Below are positions 8,175 through 15,927 of a stretch of 55,365 nt of DNA, piece after piece. Position numbers and translations under genes: made by a program. The notes under the pieces were generated by a model. It was not told the DNA's origin and ran no database searches. It saw only the letters and a list, made by a program, of their open reading frames with translations. Where the stretch lies: the NCBI GenBank assembly GCA_944389085.1, contig CALXLB010000084.1, forward strand, positions 1-55,365, read 5' to 3'. Each line of letters starts with the position of its first letter. Position 1 is the stretch's first letter. This stretch comes from an uncultured Spirochaetaceae bacterium (lineage in GTDB: Bacteria > Spirochaetota > Spirochaetia > Sphaerochaetales > Sphaerochaetaceae).

Positions 8175-9308
8175 ATGACAGCTTCAGATAAAAAGAAAAA
8201 TACAGCATTCATCATCGCGTTTGCTCTTGCTTCTCTTGTTCTGCTGATAATCCCTACAGGATTTGAGAGAAGTATCTATGTCAATGCCTCAGGTGCAAGG
8301 GCTGAAGTCCTTTCTACCGATGACAGTACCATCATCCAGACAGGACTCTTCCGGACCGGTGACCAGAGATGTTTTGTCCGTGTCCTTTCAGGTGAACATA
8401 GAGGACTGGAGATGGAAGGAATAAATCTTCTCTCTGGCAGTCTCAAGGATGATAAAGTTTTCGTACCAGGGGATATCGCATGGGTCCTTATCGAACGCGA
8501 CAGTGAAGACAATCCCATTTTCATCAACATGATAGATTATTACAGACAGGGAAGGGAAATCATTCTTGTTGCGGTTTTTGTGATTGTTCTGGTTGCTTTC
8601 AGCGGTCTGAGGGGAATCAGGATGATTCTTTCCTTTGTCTTTGCCTTCCTATCTATCTGGAAGATGCTTATACCTTCTGTCCTGAAAGGAGCGAATCCGC
8701 TTCTCATGTGCACCGTAACACTGATGGTTCTCACGCTTGTGACACTGCCAATGGTCTCTGGTGTCAACAGACGGAGCTTTGCCGCTATCATCGGGTCTGT
8801 TGCTGCTATGCTTATTACAGTGCTTATCTCGGTATTCATGACCTGGTATCTGAGGATACATGGCTCAGTTTTGGAGATGAGTGAGTCTCTATTGTACAGC
8901 GGCTTCATGAATCTTGATCTTACATCGCTCTTTTCAGGAGTTGCCTGCCTTTCAGCCGGTGGTGCGATCATGGATCTTTCCATCGATGTCTCTGCAGCAA
9001 TGTGGGAAGTGAAGGAACATGCACCGGCAACTTCGCCCAGAGAACTCTTCAGATCCGCAATGGAAGTGGGGAAGGCAGGAGTCGGTACGCAGATAACAAC
9101 ACTTTTACTGGCATATATGGGAAGCTATCTGACACTGATGATGGTTTACATGGCTCAGGCAACTCCTGTCCCGAATATCTTTGCGACTAAATCAATTGCA
9201 GCAGAAATCCTGCAAACCCTTTCAGGTTCGTTCGGTATTGTACTTGTTACACCTCTTACTGCACTGGCAGGTATGATTTTGTTCACTAGAAAATCAAAAG
9301 AAAAGTGA
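8175..9308 (+). CDS. YibE/F family membrane protein
   Basis: Polytopic inner-membrane protein of 377 residues. One N-terminal helix (AFIIAFALASLVLLIIPTGF) is followed by an extracytoplasmic domain of about 100 residues (ARAEVLST to NMIDYYRQ). A run of about seven transmembrane helices comes next, with the family segment GGAIMDLSIDVSAAMWEVKE and VGKAGVGTQITTLLLAY. Function of the family is unknown; transport has been proposed. The start has a poor ribosome site, and the phosphatase stop is only 50 bp upstream, so co-transcription is likely. A strong terminator follows. Confidence 0.88.
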   Translation: MTASDKKKNTAFIIAFALASLVLLIIPTGFERSIYVNASGARAEVLSTDDSTIIQTGLFRTGDQRCFVRVLSGEHRGLEMEGINLLSGSLKDDKVFVPGDIAWVLIERDSEDNPIFINMIDYYRQGREIILVAVFVIVLVAFSGLRGIRMILSFVFAFLSIWKMLIPSVLKGANPLLMCTVTLMVLTLVTLPMVSGVNRRSFAAIIGSVAAMLITVLISVFMTWYLRIHGSVLEMSESLLYSGFMNLDLTSLFSGVACLSAGGAIMDLSIDVSAAMWEVKEHAPATSPRELFRSAMEVGKAGVGTQITTLLLAYMGSYLTLMMVYMAQATPVPNIFATKSIAAEILQTLSGSFGIVLVTPLTALAGMILFTRKSKEK

Positions 9309-9317
9309 TAATCAATT

Positions 9318-9355
9318 AACTTGCAGCTGAGAATTCCCATTGTTGCAAGTTTTTC
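9318..9355 (+). terminator. Intrinsic terminator after yibE/F gene
   Basis: Perfect 8-bp arms AACTTGCA (9318-9325) and TGCAAGTT (9344-9351) are followed by TTTC and more T-rich sequence. Confidence 0.75.
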
Positions 9356-9377
9356 TTTAAAAAAGATATCGGACTAC

Positions 9378-9406
9378 TTGAAAATATCATTTGAAACTGG
9401 TATCTT
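9378..9406 (+). promoter_or_regulatory. Promoter of tRNA-Phe
   Basis: TTGAAA (9378-9383), a 17-bp spacer, and TATCTT (9401-9406) preceded by TGG, so it also has an extended -10. The predicted start is about 18 nt before the mature tRNA end. Confidence 0.65.
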
Positions 9407-9430
9407 CTCTTCCGTTGCAGTAAATGCAAT

Positions 9431-9503
9431 GCCGCTTTAGCTCAGTTGGTAGAGCAAAGGACTGAAAATCCTTGTGTCCCTGGTTCGATTCCTGGAGGCG
9501 GCA
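9431..9503 (+). tRNA. tRNA-Phe (anticodon GAA)
   Basis: Full cloverleaf of 73 nt. The acceptor arm GCCGCTT pairs with AGGCGGC (one G-T pair), with discriminator A at 9503. The D arm is GCTCAGTTGGTAGAGC, the anticodon loop CTGAAAATC gives GAA, and the T arm contains GGTTCGATTCC. CCA is not encoded (CTC follows). The last 14 nt are repeated at 11327-11340, so the gene appears to have served as an integration site. Confidence 0.97.
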
Positions 9504-9583
9504 CTCAGAAGGCTCCCGAGAAGGGAGCTTTTGTCGTCTATTATGGTTCTATCAAGTCTGTTGTCTGATTGTGCCGTTAGGGT
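9490..9583 (+). repeat. Left copy of tRNA-Phe 3'-end direct repeat (candidate att site)
   Basis: Begins with the last 14 nt of tRNA-Phe, includes the tRNA terminator hairpin, and continues about 50 bp further. It matches 11327-11420 with roughly ten mismatches in 94 positions and nearly no gaps. Such duplications of a tRNA 3' end typically mark the two ends of an integrated element. Confidence 0.6.
9511..9532 (+). terminator. Intrinsic terminator of tRNA-Phe
   Basis: GCTCCC and GGGAGC around a 5-nt loop followed by TTTT. The right-hand repeat carries the same hairpin at 11349-11365. Confidence 0.7.
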
Positions 9584-9651
9584 ATGTATTAAGCCGAAAA
9601 CAAACAAAAGCTGAAAATCGATTTGCTTAGATATGACTACGCTTTCTTGCA

Positions 9652-10908
9652 TTACTGTTCTATTGCACCCGCATTAAGCAGAAAGTCAAAAAGATTGATT
9701 ATTAGGATTCCGTCTTCTGTACGCCTGGGCTTTATTCTGTCCCTGGTAATCACAATCTTCTTGAATGAATCTCTGATCAGAGAAAGGGATCTCGTTTCCT
9801 GTTCCAGCTTTCCCTCATCAAGCAGAGACAGTGCAGACTGTATGTAGTATCGCTTACCCGCAAGATTCGCAATGAAATCAACTTCATATTGTCTGGTTCT
9901 ATATTTGCCCTCATCGGTCTTATCCTTGTGCTCTATAATCCCGACATCAACGAGGTATCCTCTTGCCTTGAGCTCATTGTATATGATGTTTTCCATGATA
10001 TGGGTTTCTTCGACCTGTCTGAAGTTGATTCTGGAGTTTCTGACTCCGATATCTGAGAAATAGAACTTATATGGGGATTCGATGTAATCCTTTCCTTTGA
10101 TGTCATATCGCTGGACACGTTCGACCATATAGGCTTCCTCGATAAAACGAAGATAGCTGGAAATGGTTTTATCCGTCATTCCTTTCTGTCCTTTGCTTTT
10201 GAATGTATTGGCGAGTTTCAATGGATTTGTCAGGCTGCCCGTTGCAGAGGACAGAAGATCAAGCACGCTGCTGATGCCTTTATCGTCCTTGAGTTTGTTT
10301 CTTTCCACAATATCCTTGATGTAGATTGTCTTTGTGACATATTCGAGAAAAGACACTTTCTGTTCATCATCCATTCCTTCTGCATAGATTGCAGGAAGTC
10401 CTCCATAGTTGAAGTAATCATCCCAGGCTTCATCATCTGAATTATAAAGTGGTCTGATTTCACTGAATGAAAGAGGTCTTACCCTGACTTCATCACCACG
10501 CCCTCTGAATTCAGTGATGATATCAGAGGAAAGGAATCTGGAATTGCTGCCGGTAACATAGACATCAACATTCGGTTTACGGAGAAGCCCGTTGATAACC
10601 ATCTCGAAGCCTTCGACATTCTGAATCTCATCAAGGAAAACATAGTAGGTTTGCTCATCCTTGATTCTTGAACGTATTTCCAATCCTAGAGCATGTCTGT
10701 CAAGGAGATGCTCGTTCTCATCATCGTCAAGAGCAATGGCAATGATGTGGCCTTCATCAACACCACTGGAGAGAAGGTATTTCCTGAATAAGGTGAACAG
10801 AAGGTAGCTTTTCCCGCTTCTTCTTATTCCCGTAATGACCTTTGCTCTGCCATTGCCCATCCTTTTTACAATGCGTTGAAGATATATGTCTCTTTTTATC
10901 TCTGTCAT
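9652..10908 (-). CDS. DUF4143-type ATPase (AAA_14)
   Basis: A 418-residue cytoplasmic P-loop protein of the AAA_14/DUF4143 group, common in bacteria and often horizontally transferred; no firm function is known. Walker A is GIRRSGKS near residue 27, followed by the Walker B-like YYVFLDEIQN and VYVTGSNSRFLS. The C-terminal DUF4143 domain normally carries a PD-(D/E)XK-like signature. Here EVDFIA is kept, but the ExK position reads YYIQSAL, so nuclease activity is doubtful. The ribosome site GGAG precedes ATG 10908. It is the only intact gene between the two tRNA-Phe repeats. No integrase accompanies it. Confidence 0.85.
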   Translation of the reverse strand: MTEIKRDIYLQRIVKRMGNGRAKVITGIRRSGKSYLLFTLFRKYLLSSGVDEGHIIAIALDDDENEHLLDRHALGLEIRSRIKDEQTYYVFLDEIQNVEGFEMVINGLLRKPNVDVYVTGSNSRFLSSDIITEFRGRGDEVRVRPLSFSEIRPLYNSDDEAWDDYFNYGGLPAIYAEGMDDEQKVSFLEYVTKTIYIKDIVERNKLKDDKGISSVLDLLSSATGSLTNPLKLANTFKSKGQKGMTDKTISSYLRFIEEAYMVERVQRYDIKGKDYIESPYKFYFSDIGVRNSRINFRQVEETHIMENIIYNELKARGYLVDVGIIEHKDKTDEGKYRTRQYEVDFIANLAGKRYYIQSALSLLDEGKLEQETRSLSLIRDSFKKIVITRDRIKPRRTEDGILIINLFDFLLNAGAIEQ

Positions 10909-10913
10909 CTCAT

Positions 10914-11026
10914 ACTCCGGAAAAAGTGGAAATTGTCACGATGTTCGTATTAATCATAGGGATTTCATCTCAGATAAGTCAACGGTCACTCCGAAAAAAG
11001 TGGAAAATGTCTGAAAATTCGGAGTG
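10914..11026. repeat. Repeated CTCCG-AAAAAGTGG elements with inverted third unit
   Basis: A 24-bp unit starting ACTCCGGAAAAAGTGGAAA lies at 10914-10937 and recurs at 10988-11011 with two mismatches. The second copy also forms an inverted repeat with TTCGGAGTG (arms 10987-10995 and 11018-11026). Clustered GTGGAAA-type repeats resemble the terminal repeats of IS21-family elements, so this may be an IS end left behind. Alternatively, since the first copy covers the ribosome site of the ATPase gene, it could be an operator. Confidence 0.45.
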
Positions 11027-11326
11027 ACAATATTCAAAGAACGTTTCAGCTTACATAAAACATGAAATTCCACAATTGATTCAGAATGCGTTCTTGGTAA
11101 TTCTCGTGCGTCTGAGAGGGCAATTAGACAAGAGGATGCTTCATGCATTCGCTGCGGATCTCATTTTACGTACTTTACGGACGCTATTATCTGGGGTCGC
11201 AAAAAGATCTCTGGAGACCGTAAAAAGTCCCCAGCCATATAAACACCTGGTGTTTCATTGACAATGTAAAAACTCTCAATTTGCCATGCTGTAAACAGCA
11301 GGGGTTTAGTACTGTTTTGTGTTCCA
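11027..11326. other. Gene-free stretch inside the tRNA-Phe-bounded segment
   Basis: No convincing gene. One plus-strand frame is open over about 60 codons (11076-11261) but matches nothing I recognise and has no ribosome site. The sequence is probably decayed accessory DNA. Confidence 0.4.
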
Positions 11327-11420
11327 TCCTGGAGGCGGCACTCAGAAGGCTCCCGAAAAGGGAGCTTTCTTCGTTTATGATGGTTCCATCAAGTCTGTTG
11401 GCTGATTGTGCTGTTCAGGT
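11327..11420 (+). repeat. Right copy of tRNA-Phe 3'-end direct repeat (candidate att site)
   Basis: Starts with the 14-nt tRNA 3' end at 11327-11340, then the terminator hairpin and about 55 bp of shared flank. The upstream tRNA body is absent, so this is a 3' fragment only. Together with 9490-9583 it brackets 1.8 kb containing one ATPase gene. Confidence 0.6.
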
Positions 11421-11497
11421 CATATATTAATATCATTAATAATATTAAAGAAAATTTGTTCAAAAAGCATGTTTTCGTCCTTATGGTTTTACTCATC

Positions 11498-11881
11498 ATG
11501 AAATCCAGGCCAGAGAATATAGAACTGGCCCTGGGACATAAGCAAAATGACAGTCTTGACGGTGCAAATTCCGGAAATGTCGGTGAAAACAATAGTATTG
11601 TCGGTGAAACTGTAGAGAATGACGGCGCAAATCCGGAAAATGTCGGTGTAAATTCAGAAGATAAACCACATGGTACGAAAGAACGCCGCTCATACATTAT
11701 CAGGAGAATGAAGGATAATCCTGCGATAACAGCAAATGATTTATCGACAATTCTTTCCGCTTCAAAAAGAACGATTGAGCGAGATATCGCATGGCTGACA
11801 GGAAAACAAATCATACCCCGGACAGGTGCAGACAAAAACGGCAGATGGGTTGTATTGGAGGAGCTTGAAGAGAATGAATGA
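11498..11881 (+). pseudogene. C-terminal fragment of an AlbA_2/COG2865-type regulator (wHTH)
   Basis: About 127 codons from ATG 11498. The first 60 residues are a degenerate GANSGNVGENN-like repeat tract, and the rest is a winged helix (RRSYIIRRMKDNPAITANDL to GRWVVLEELEEN). This arrangement is typical of the C terminus of AlbA_2/COG2865 ATP-binding regulators; the N-terminal DNA-binding and ATPase parts are missing. No good ribosome site precedes the ATG. The stop overlaps the pglZ start in ATGAATGA, so the two genes were once translationally coupled. Similar regulators occur inside BREX-1 loci. I therefore read it as the tail of a gene cut by the deletion that removed the rest of that locus. 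Confidence 0.6.
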
Positions 11882-12782
11882 TACTCTACTGAATAATCTT
11901 GCAAAGCAATTTGAATCCCACAGGGTTGTCTTCTGGTATAATCCATCTTCAGAGTTCTCAGATCAGCTTGATGTGATGCCAGATGAAGTGACCCTCATCA
12001 GAGCATCTGAATATAACGACTTTGCCATCAAGTACAGGCTTCTCACAGAAAAGACCGAGAGGAAATTCCTAGTCTACTATGAGAAGGATAAGCCTGAATA
12101 TGAAGACAACTGGCTTCTTGATATACAGCTGTCAAACACTGTATTCGGGACCGACAAGGAATCCATCCTCCTTTCAGATCTGGATTTGCCCCACTCCTTC
12201 ATAGGAACACTAAGAAAGCATCTTCCTTTCTTCAGCAACAAGAGACTTGTAAAGAAGCTTGGTACATTGGTCAGCAATGACATGAGTGAGGATGCCTTTG
12301 AGCATCTGCTTCTTGCAATCACTGCTGAAGAAGACTCATTCAATCTCCAGATGATTATCGATTCTCTTGTAGCAGACTATACTGGTGGCGGACAGCTCTA
12401 TGGGACAGTGAAGGAATATGGCGTTAATCAGCTCTTATGGAATGATATCGCTTTTCTCTACGGCTATTCGAAGGAAAAGCCGAGTATAGAAGATTTCTAT
12501 CTTTCAATATTCGAGACTTCACTTCAGCACTTTCTTGGAACTGAAACATCACTTCAGGCCGATGCATATGGTCTTCTGAAACACTGGAAGGATTCTGGAT
12601 TATATAAAGTACTCTCAGATAAAGTAGCTGAAGATCTTTCTGCACCCAAACATCTGGCAGATATCCCTATCTAGGTTCTCTCTGCATTCGATGATTATTC
12701 ATTCGTCGAAGAGGAAATTGTCGCAAGACTTACATCTAGTGCACTTAATAATAAGATGATGGGATTATTGGCTATCAGATAG
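11874..12782 (+). pseudogene. pglZ: Truncated BREX-1 alkaline-phosphatase-like gene pglZ
   Basis: The N terminus (MNDTLLNNLAKQFESHRVVF, then WYNPSSEF and DNWLLDIQLSNTVF) is that of PglZ type A, the phosphatase-superfamily component of BREX-1 phage defence. Full-length proteins have about 800-900 residues. Here the frame meets TAG at 12672-12674 after 266 codons, stays open and pglZ-like for 35 more codons (VLSAFDDYSFVEEEIV), then stops again at 12780 where a transposase fragment begins. The catalytic phosphatase domain is missing, so the gene is dead. GGAGGAG about 10 nt upstream is a good ribosome site, and the start overlaps the regulator stop. Confidence 0.75.
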
Positions 12783-12783
12783 A

Positions 12784-12978
12784 TTGCAGAGAGAAATGAG
12801 AAGCGGTTTGATTCATGCCTCTCCTCCAATCCCCACAGGCAAGCTGGAAGGTTTCAACAACAGGATAAAAGTCGCAAAGATGATTGTCCATGGATACAGG
12901 GATGAAGACTACTTCTTTTCATTGATTCAGTTCATCTCCATCCCTTCAGTTAGATTTCAATCCCTCAAGAAAACGTGA
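12784..12978 (+). mobile_element. C-terminal remnant of an ISL3-family transposase
   Basis: The fragment contains GKLEGFNNRIKVAKMIVHGY followed by RDEDYFF, which matches the conserved end of IS204/IS1001/IS1165 (ISL3) transposases, including the catalytic-Glu region (EGFNNRIK). Only about 60 codons remain. It abuts the broken pglZ directly, so insertion of this element is a likely cause of the truncation. No terminal inverted repeats could be identified. Confidence 0.7.
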
Positions 12979-13254
12979 AGAGCCGTCATGCTTCTTCATT
13001 ACAAGCAGAGTTTGAGTTTGCAAAGCCAAGAACGACCAGCTTTTCTATTTCATTATTGTGAGATAATTTGGAGTTCCTCGTTACAATCAATGTACTTGAA
13101 GATATGTTTATGAAGGTGACCGCAAGAACCTGACCAGTTTGTCCTGCCGATTGTTGGCTTCAGAGTAGTGAATTTGCAATAGTCTATATTACGCAATAAT
13201 CGATTTTATAAAAATCATTTTTCATAATATAATGATTTTCACAGAGGTGAAATC
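12979..13254. other. Accessory-region spacer with a possible minus-strand gene relic
   Basis: No intact gene. On the minus strand 12986-13159 is open for 57 codons and reads protein-like (NNEIEKLVVLGFANSNSACN at its end), but has no start codon, so it may be a relic. The last 50 bp are AT-rich and carry the inverted repeat described separately. Confidence 0.3.
13212..13238. promoter_or_regulatory. Inverted repeat upstream of the second DUF4143 ATPase
   Basis: AAATCATT (13212-13219) and AATGATTT (13231-13238) flank an AT-rich core containing CATAATAT. It sits just before the ribosome site GAGGTG, where a -10 would be expected, and could be an operator. Confidence 0.4.
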
Positions 13255-14439
13255 ATGAAAGAGTATGTGAAGCGTTACATTGATCTGGACAAAATCCTTG
13301 ACAGAAAATCAGTATTCCTTATTGGCCCGAGAATGTGCGGCAAATCGATGTATGCAAAAAATGAGGTTAGGAAACCTGTACTTTACTGGAATCTGCTTTC
13401 CAATACTCTTTACTACCGTGTTGTCCGTAATCCAGCGCTTCTTGAAGAAACGCTTAAGGCAGAAGGACTCACTGAGGGGCTTGTAGTCATAGATGAGATT
13501 CAACGAGCACCACAGCTGTTGTATACGGTTCACCAGTTCATTGAAGATACAGATCTTGTGTTCCTTATGACAGGCTCAAGCGTGAGAAAGCTTAAGAGTG
13601 GGGGTGTCAATCTTCTTGGAGGGCGTGCGCTTGAGAAAAAGCTGCATCCACTCTGTTATCCGGAGATCAAGGATAGGGGTGGTTACACTCTTGAACATAT
13701 ATTCCGAACTGGGTTATTGCCAGAAATGTATCTGTATTCAACGGAAGCAGAAGAAGCTCTTGAAGCCTATGCAGGACTTTATCTTGAAACTGAAATCCAG
13801 CTTGAGAATGAAGTGAATGATCTTCCTGGATTTATCAACTTTCTTGAAAAGGCTGCGTTATCAAATGGGCAGCAGATTAATTTCTCGGCATTCGCATCTG
13901 ATGTGGGTGTGAGCCGTCAGGCAATAAAGACATGGTACAAGATCCTCCTTGATACATTGATGGTGAAAGAGATCAAGCCGTATGGGAAGACAAAGAAGAG
14001 GAAGGAGACTTCTTTCTCCCGTTTCTATTTCTTCGATGTCGGTATTGCCAGAAGCATTGCCAGGATGAATGTTCCTACAGAGACGATGACTGAATACGGA
14101 ACTCTTTTTGAGACTTACATTGCAATGGAGCTTGTTGCCTACATCGACTATGCAGGAATCCATAATACAGAACTCACTTATTACCGTACTAGCGATGGAA
14201 AGAGAGAGGTTGACTTCATCATCGGGGATGAAGTTGCTATTGAGGTAAAGAGTTCTAAATCTGTTACTGACAAACACCTTGCGAATCTGAGGGAACTCAA
14301 AGAAGAAGGCATCTTCTCCAAGTACATTGTTGTATCAAGGGAAGAGAGTCCGAGAATGCTTGACGACGGTATTCTTGTACTCCCATGGAAAGATTTTCTT
14401 GAGAGACTCTGGAATGGGGGCATCATTGCAAAATACTGA
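13255..14439 (+). CDS. DUF4143-type ATPase (AAA_14), nuclease motif intact
   Basis: A 394-residue P-loop protein of the same broad group as 9652-10908, but not a close paralogue. Walker A is GPRMCGKS near residue 29, Walker B is GLVVIDEIQRAP, and the sensor segment is VFLMTGSSVRKLK. The C-terminal part shows the PD-(D/E)XK-like signature REVDFIIGDEVAIEVKSS with both D and ExK, in contrast to the other copy. GAGGTG at 13244-13249 supports ATG 13255. It stands alone between the BREX relic and the sugar transporter. Role unknown. Confidence 0.87.
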   Translation: MKEYVKRYIDLDKILDRKSVFLIGPRMCGKSMYAKNEVRKPVLYWNLLSNTLYYRVVRNPALLEETLKAEGLTEGLVVIDEIQRAPQLLYTVHQFIEDTDLVFLMTGSSVRKLKSGGVNLLGGRALEKKLHPLCYPEIKDRGGYTLEHIFRTGLLPEMYLYSTEAEEALEAYAGLYLETEIQLENEVNDLPGFINFLEKAALSNGQQINFSAFASDVGVSRQAIKTWYKILLDTLMVKEIKPYGKTKKRKETSFSRFYFFDVGIARSIARMNVPTETMTEYGTLFETYIAMELVAYIDYAGIHNTELTYYRTSDGKREVDFIIGDEVAIEVKSSKSVTDKHLANLRELKEEGIFSKYIVVSREESPRMLDDGILVLPWKDFLERLWNGGIIAKY

Positions 14440-14493
14440 TGTAAAATCCTATTCATTTGGCTGATGATATCTGGTTTTGCCCCCAAAAGCATT

Positions 14494-14519
14494 GATTCGT
14501 TCCATAAAGCGGAAGAATC
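14494..14519. promoter_or_regulatory. Imperfect inverted repeat upstream of the ABC transporter
   Basis: GATTCGTTCC (14494-14503) pairs with GGAAGAATC (14511-14519), with one bulged base. It lies about 65 bp before the binding-protein ribosome site and could be an operator or leader hairpin. Confidence 0.3.
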
Positions 14520-14583
14520 GACCATTGCCGATGGCCTGTGCTGATTTGAAAATTAAAGTACAGAAGGACAAAAGGAGGTAGGT

Positions 14584-15882
14584 ATGAGAAAAGCACTTTC
14601 GCTTCTTCTTGTATTTCTTGCCGCATTCTCAGTCTTTGCCAGTGGCTCAGGCGAGAGCGGAAAAAATGATCAGATAGTCATCGAATTCTGGACACATGAA
14701 GATGTCAACAGACAGGCATTGGAAGATAGATATATCCAGGAATTCATGGAGACTCATCCGAATGTGACTGTAAATGTTACAAGACAGGCTTCCACGAAGC
14801 TTATTGAGCTTGTGCAGACAGCATTTGCAGCAGGTGAAGGTCCTACGATGTTCAATCTGTCCATCAGCGATGAATATCCGTATATTGTTGCTGGTCGTGT
14901 AGCTCCGATGGATTATGAGGCTGCAGGTTTTACAGATGCACAGTCTGTTAAGGATGCATATCTTGATGGCATGATTGATCCTGTTACCTACGACGGTGAA
15001 GTATATGGTCTTCCACTTGAGCTGACCAACTGGTGTATCTTCATCAATAAGAAAGTCTTCCGCGATGCAGGACTCGATCCAGAGACAGATTATCCGAGAA
15101 CATGGGAAGACATGGTAGAGCTTTCAGAGAAGCTTGTTATCCGTGATGGTGATATCCTCGTCCGCCGTGGCTATGATTTCAGATATCCATATTATCTTGA
15201 AACATTGGTCCCAATGGTTGAGCAGCTGGGCGGAAAGCTTGTAAGCGATGATGGTACAGAAGCAATCATCGGAGAAGAGGCATGGGTAGAGGTCCTTACA
15301 TTCATGCAGCAGTGGGGTCCGAACGGTCTCAACCTTGGTTCTCCTACATATACCAATGCACGTTCACTCTTCAATAAGGACAACAATGACATCGCAATGT
15401 GTACAACCGGCCTCTATCAGGAAGCAAGAATCAAGGCTGATAACCCAGAGTTCTATGATTCCGGAGAGTGGATGGTTGTCCCATTCCCAGTCTTTGAAAA
15501 TGCTGTCAATGACGTAGCTGCTTGCTACTATGGACACTATTACATGGTGAATGCAGATGCTGATGAAGCTACACAGAAAGCAGCTTGGGAACTGATTGGT
15601 TACATGCTTTCACATGGTGAAGAGTATCTGACAGAAGTCCAGCTGATTCAGCCTACAAAGGCTCTTATGGAATCAGAAGCATACAGGAACATGCCATATT
15701 CAGATGTCTTCCTTGGTGACTTTGAGCGCGGCCATGTCGTTTATTACGGCGCTGCTTCTGCAGAGTTCCAGGCTCAGCTGAGAAATGCTGTTGAAGCTGT
15801 CATGCTTCAGGGTGTTACACCTCAGCAGGCTTACCTTGATCTTAAAGCCAACTGCCAGGAAATCCTCGACGAGGAAGCTTGA
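14584..15882 (+). CDS. Carbohydrate ABC transporter, solute-binding protein
   Basis: Family 1 extracellular solute-binding protein (UgpB/MalE-like), 432 residues. The signal peptide is MRKALSLLLVFLAAFSVFA. No lipobox cysteine follows the hydrophobic core, so it appears to be soluble and periplasmic. IEFWTHEDVNRQ, QTAFAAGEGPTMFNLS and VYGLPLELTNWCIFINKK are typical of the family. A near-perfect AAAGGAGG ribosome site precedes the ATG. It is first in an operon with two permeases. A stable hairpin follows its stop, consistent with higher expression of the binding protein. The substrate is a sugar or oligosaccharide but cannot be specified. Confidence 0.93.
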   Translation: MRKALSLLLVFLAAFSVFASGSGESGKNDQIVIEFWTHEDVNRQALEDRYIQEFMETHPNVTVNVTRQASTKLIELVQTAFAAGEGPTMFNLSISDEYPYIVAGRVAPMDYEAAGFTDAQSVKDAYLDGMIDPVTYDGEVYGLPLELTNWCIFINKKVFRDAGLDPETDYPRTWEDMVELSEKLVIRDGDILVRRGYDFRYPYYLETLVPMVEQLGGKLVSDDGTEAIIGEEAWVEVLTFMQQWGPNGLNLGSPTYTNARSLFNKDNNDIAMCTTGLYQEARIKADNPEFYDSGEWMVVPFPVFENAVNDVAACYYGHYYMVNADADEATQKAAWELIGYMLSHGEEYLTEVQLIQPTKALMESEAYRNMPYSDVFLGDFERGHVVYYGAASAEFQAQLRNAVEAVMLQGVTPQQAYLDLKANCQEILDEEA

Positions 15883-15889
15883 TTGTATT

Positions 15890-15907
15890 GCCCGGGGTAA
15901 CCCGGGC
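15890..15907 (+). other. GC-rich intercistronic hairpin after the binding-protein gene
   Basis: GCCCGGG, loop GTAA, CCCGGGC: a perfect 7-bp stem with no T-run. Such hairpins protect upstream mRNA from 3' exonucleases and are common after binding-protein genes. Confidence 0.6.
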
Positions 15908-15927
15908 ATCCTGCTAAGGAGGATGAA

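Noticed and set aside
11076..11261. Plus-strand ORF of about 60 codons between the tRNA repeats
   Set aside because: No ribosome site, no family resemblance, and the surrounding DNA looks decayed.
9504..11326. Complete integrative element with integrase
   Set aside because: No tyrosine or serine recombinase can be read between the tRNA-Phe repeats.
12672..12674. TAG recoding (for example pyrrolysine) in pglZ
   Set aside because: The frame ends soon after at another TAG and a transposase fragment; simple pseudogenisation explains it.
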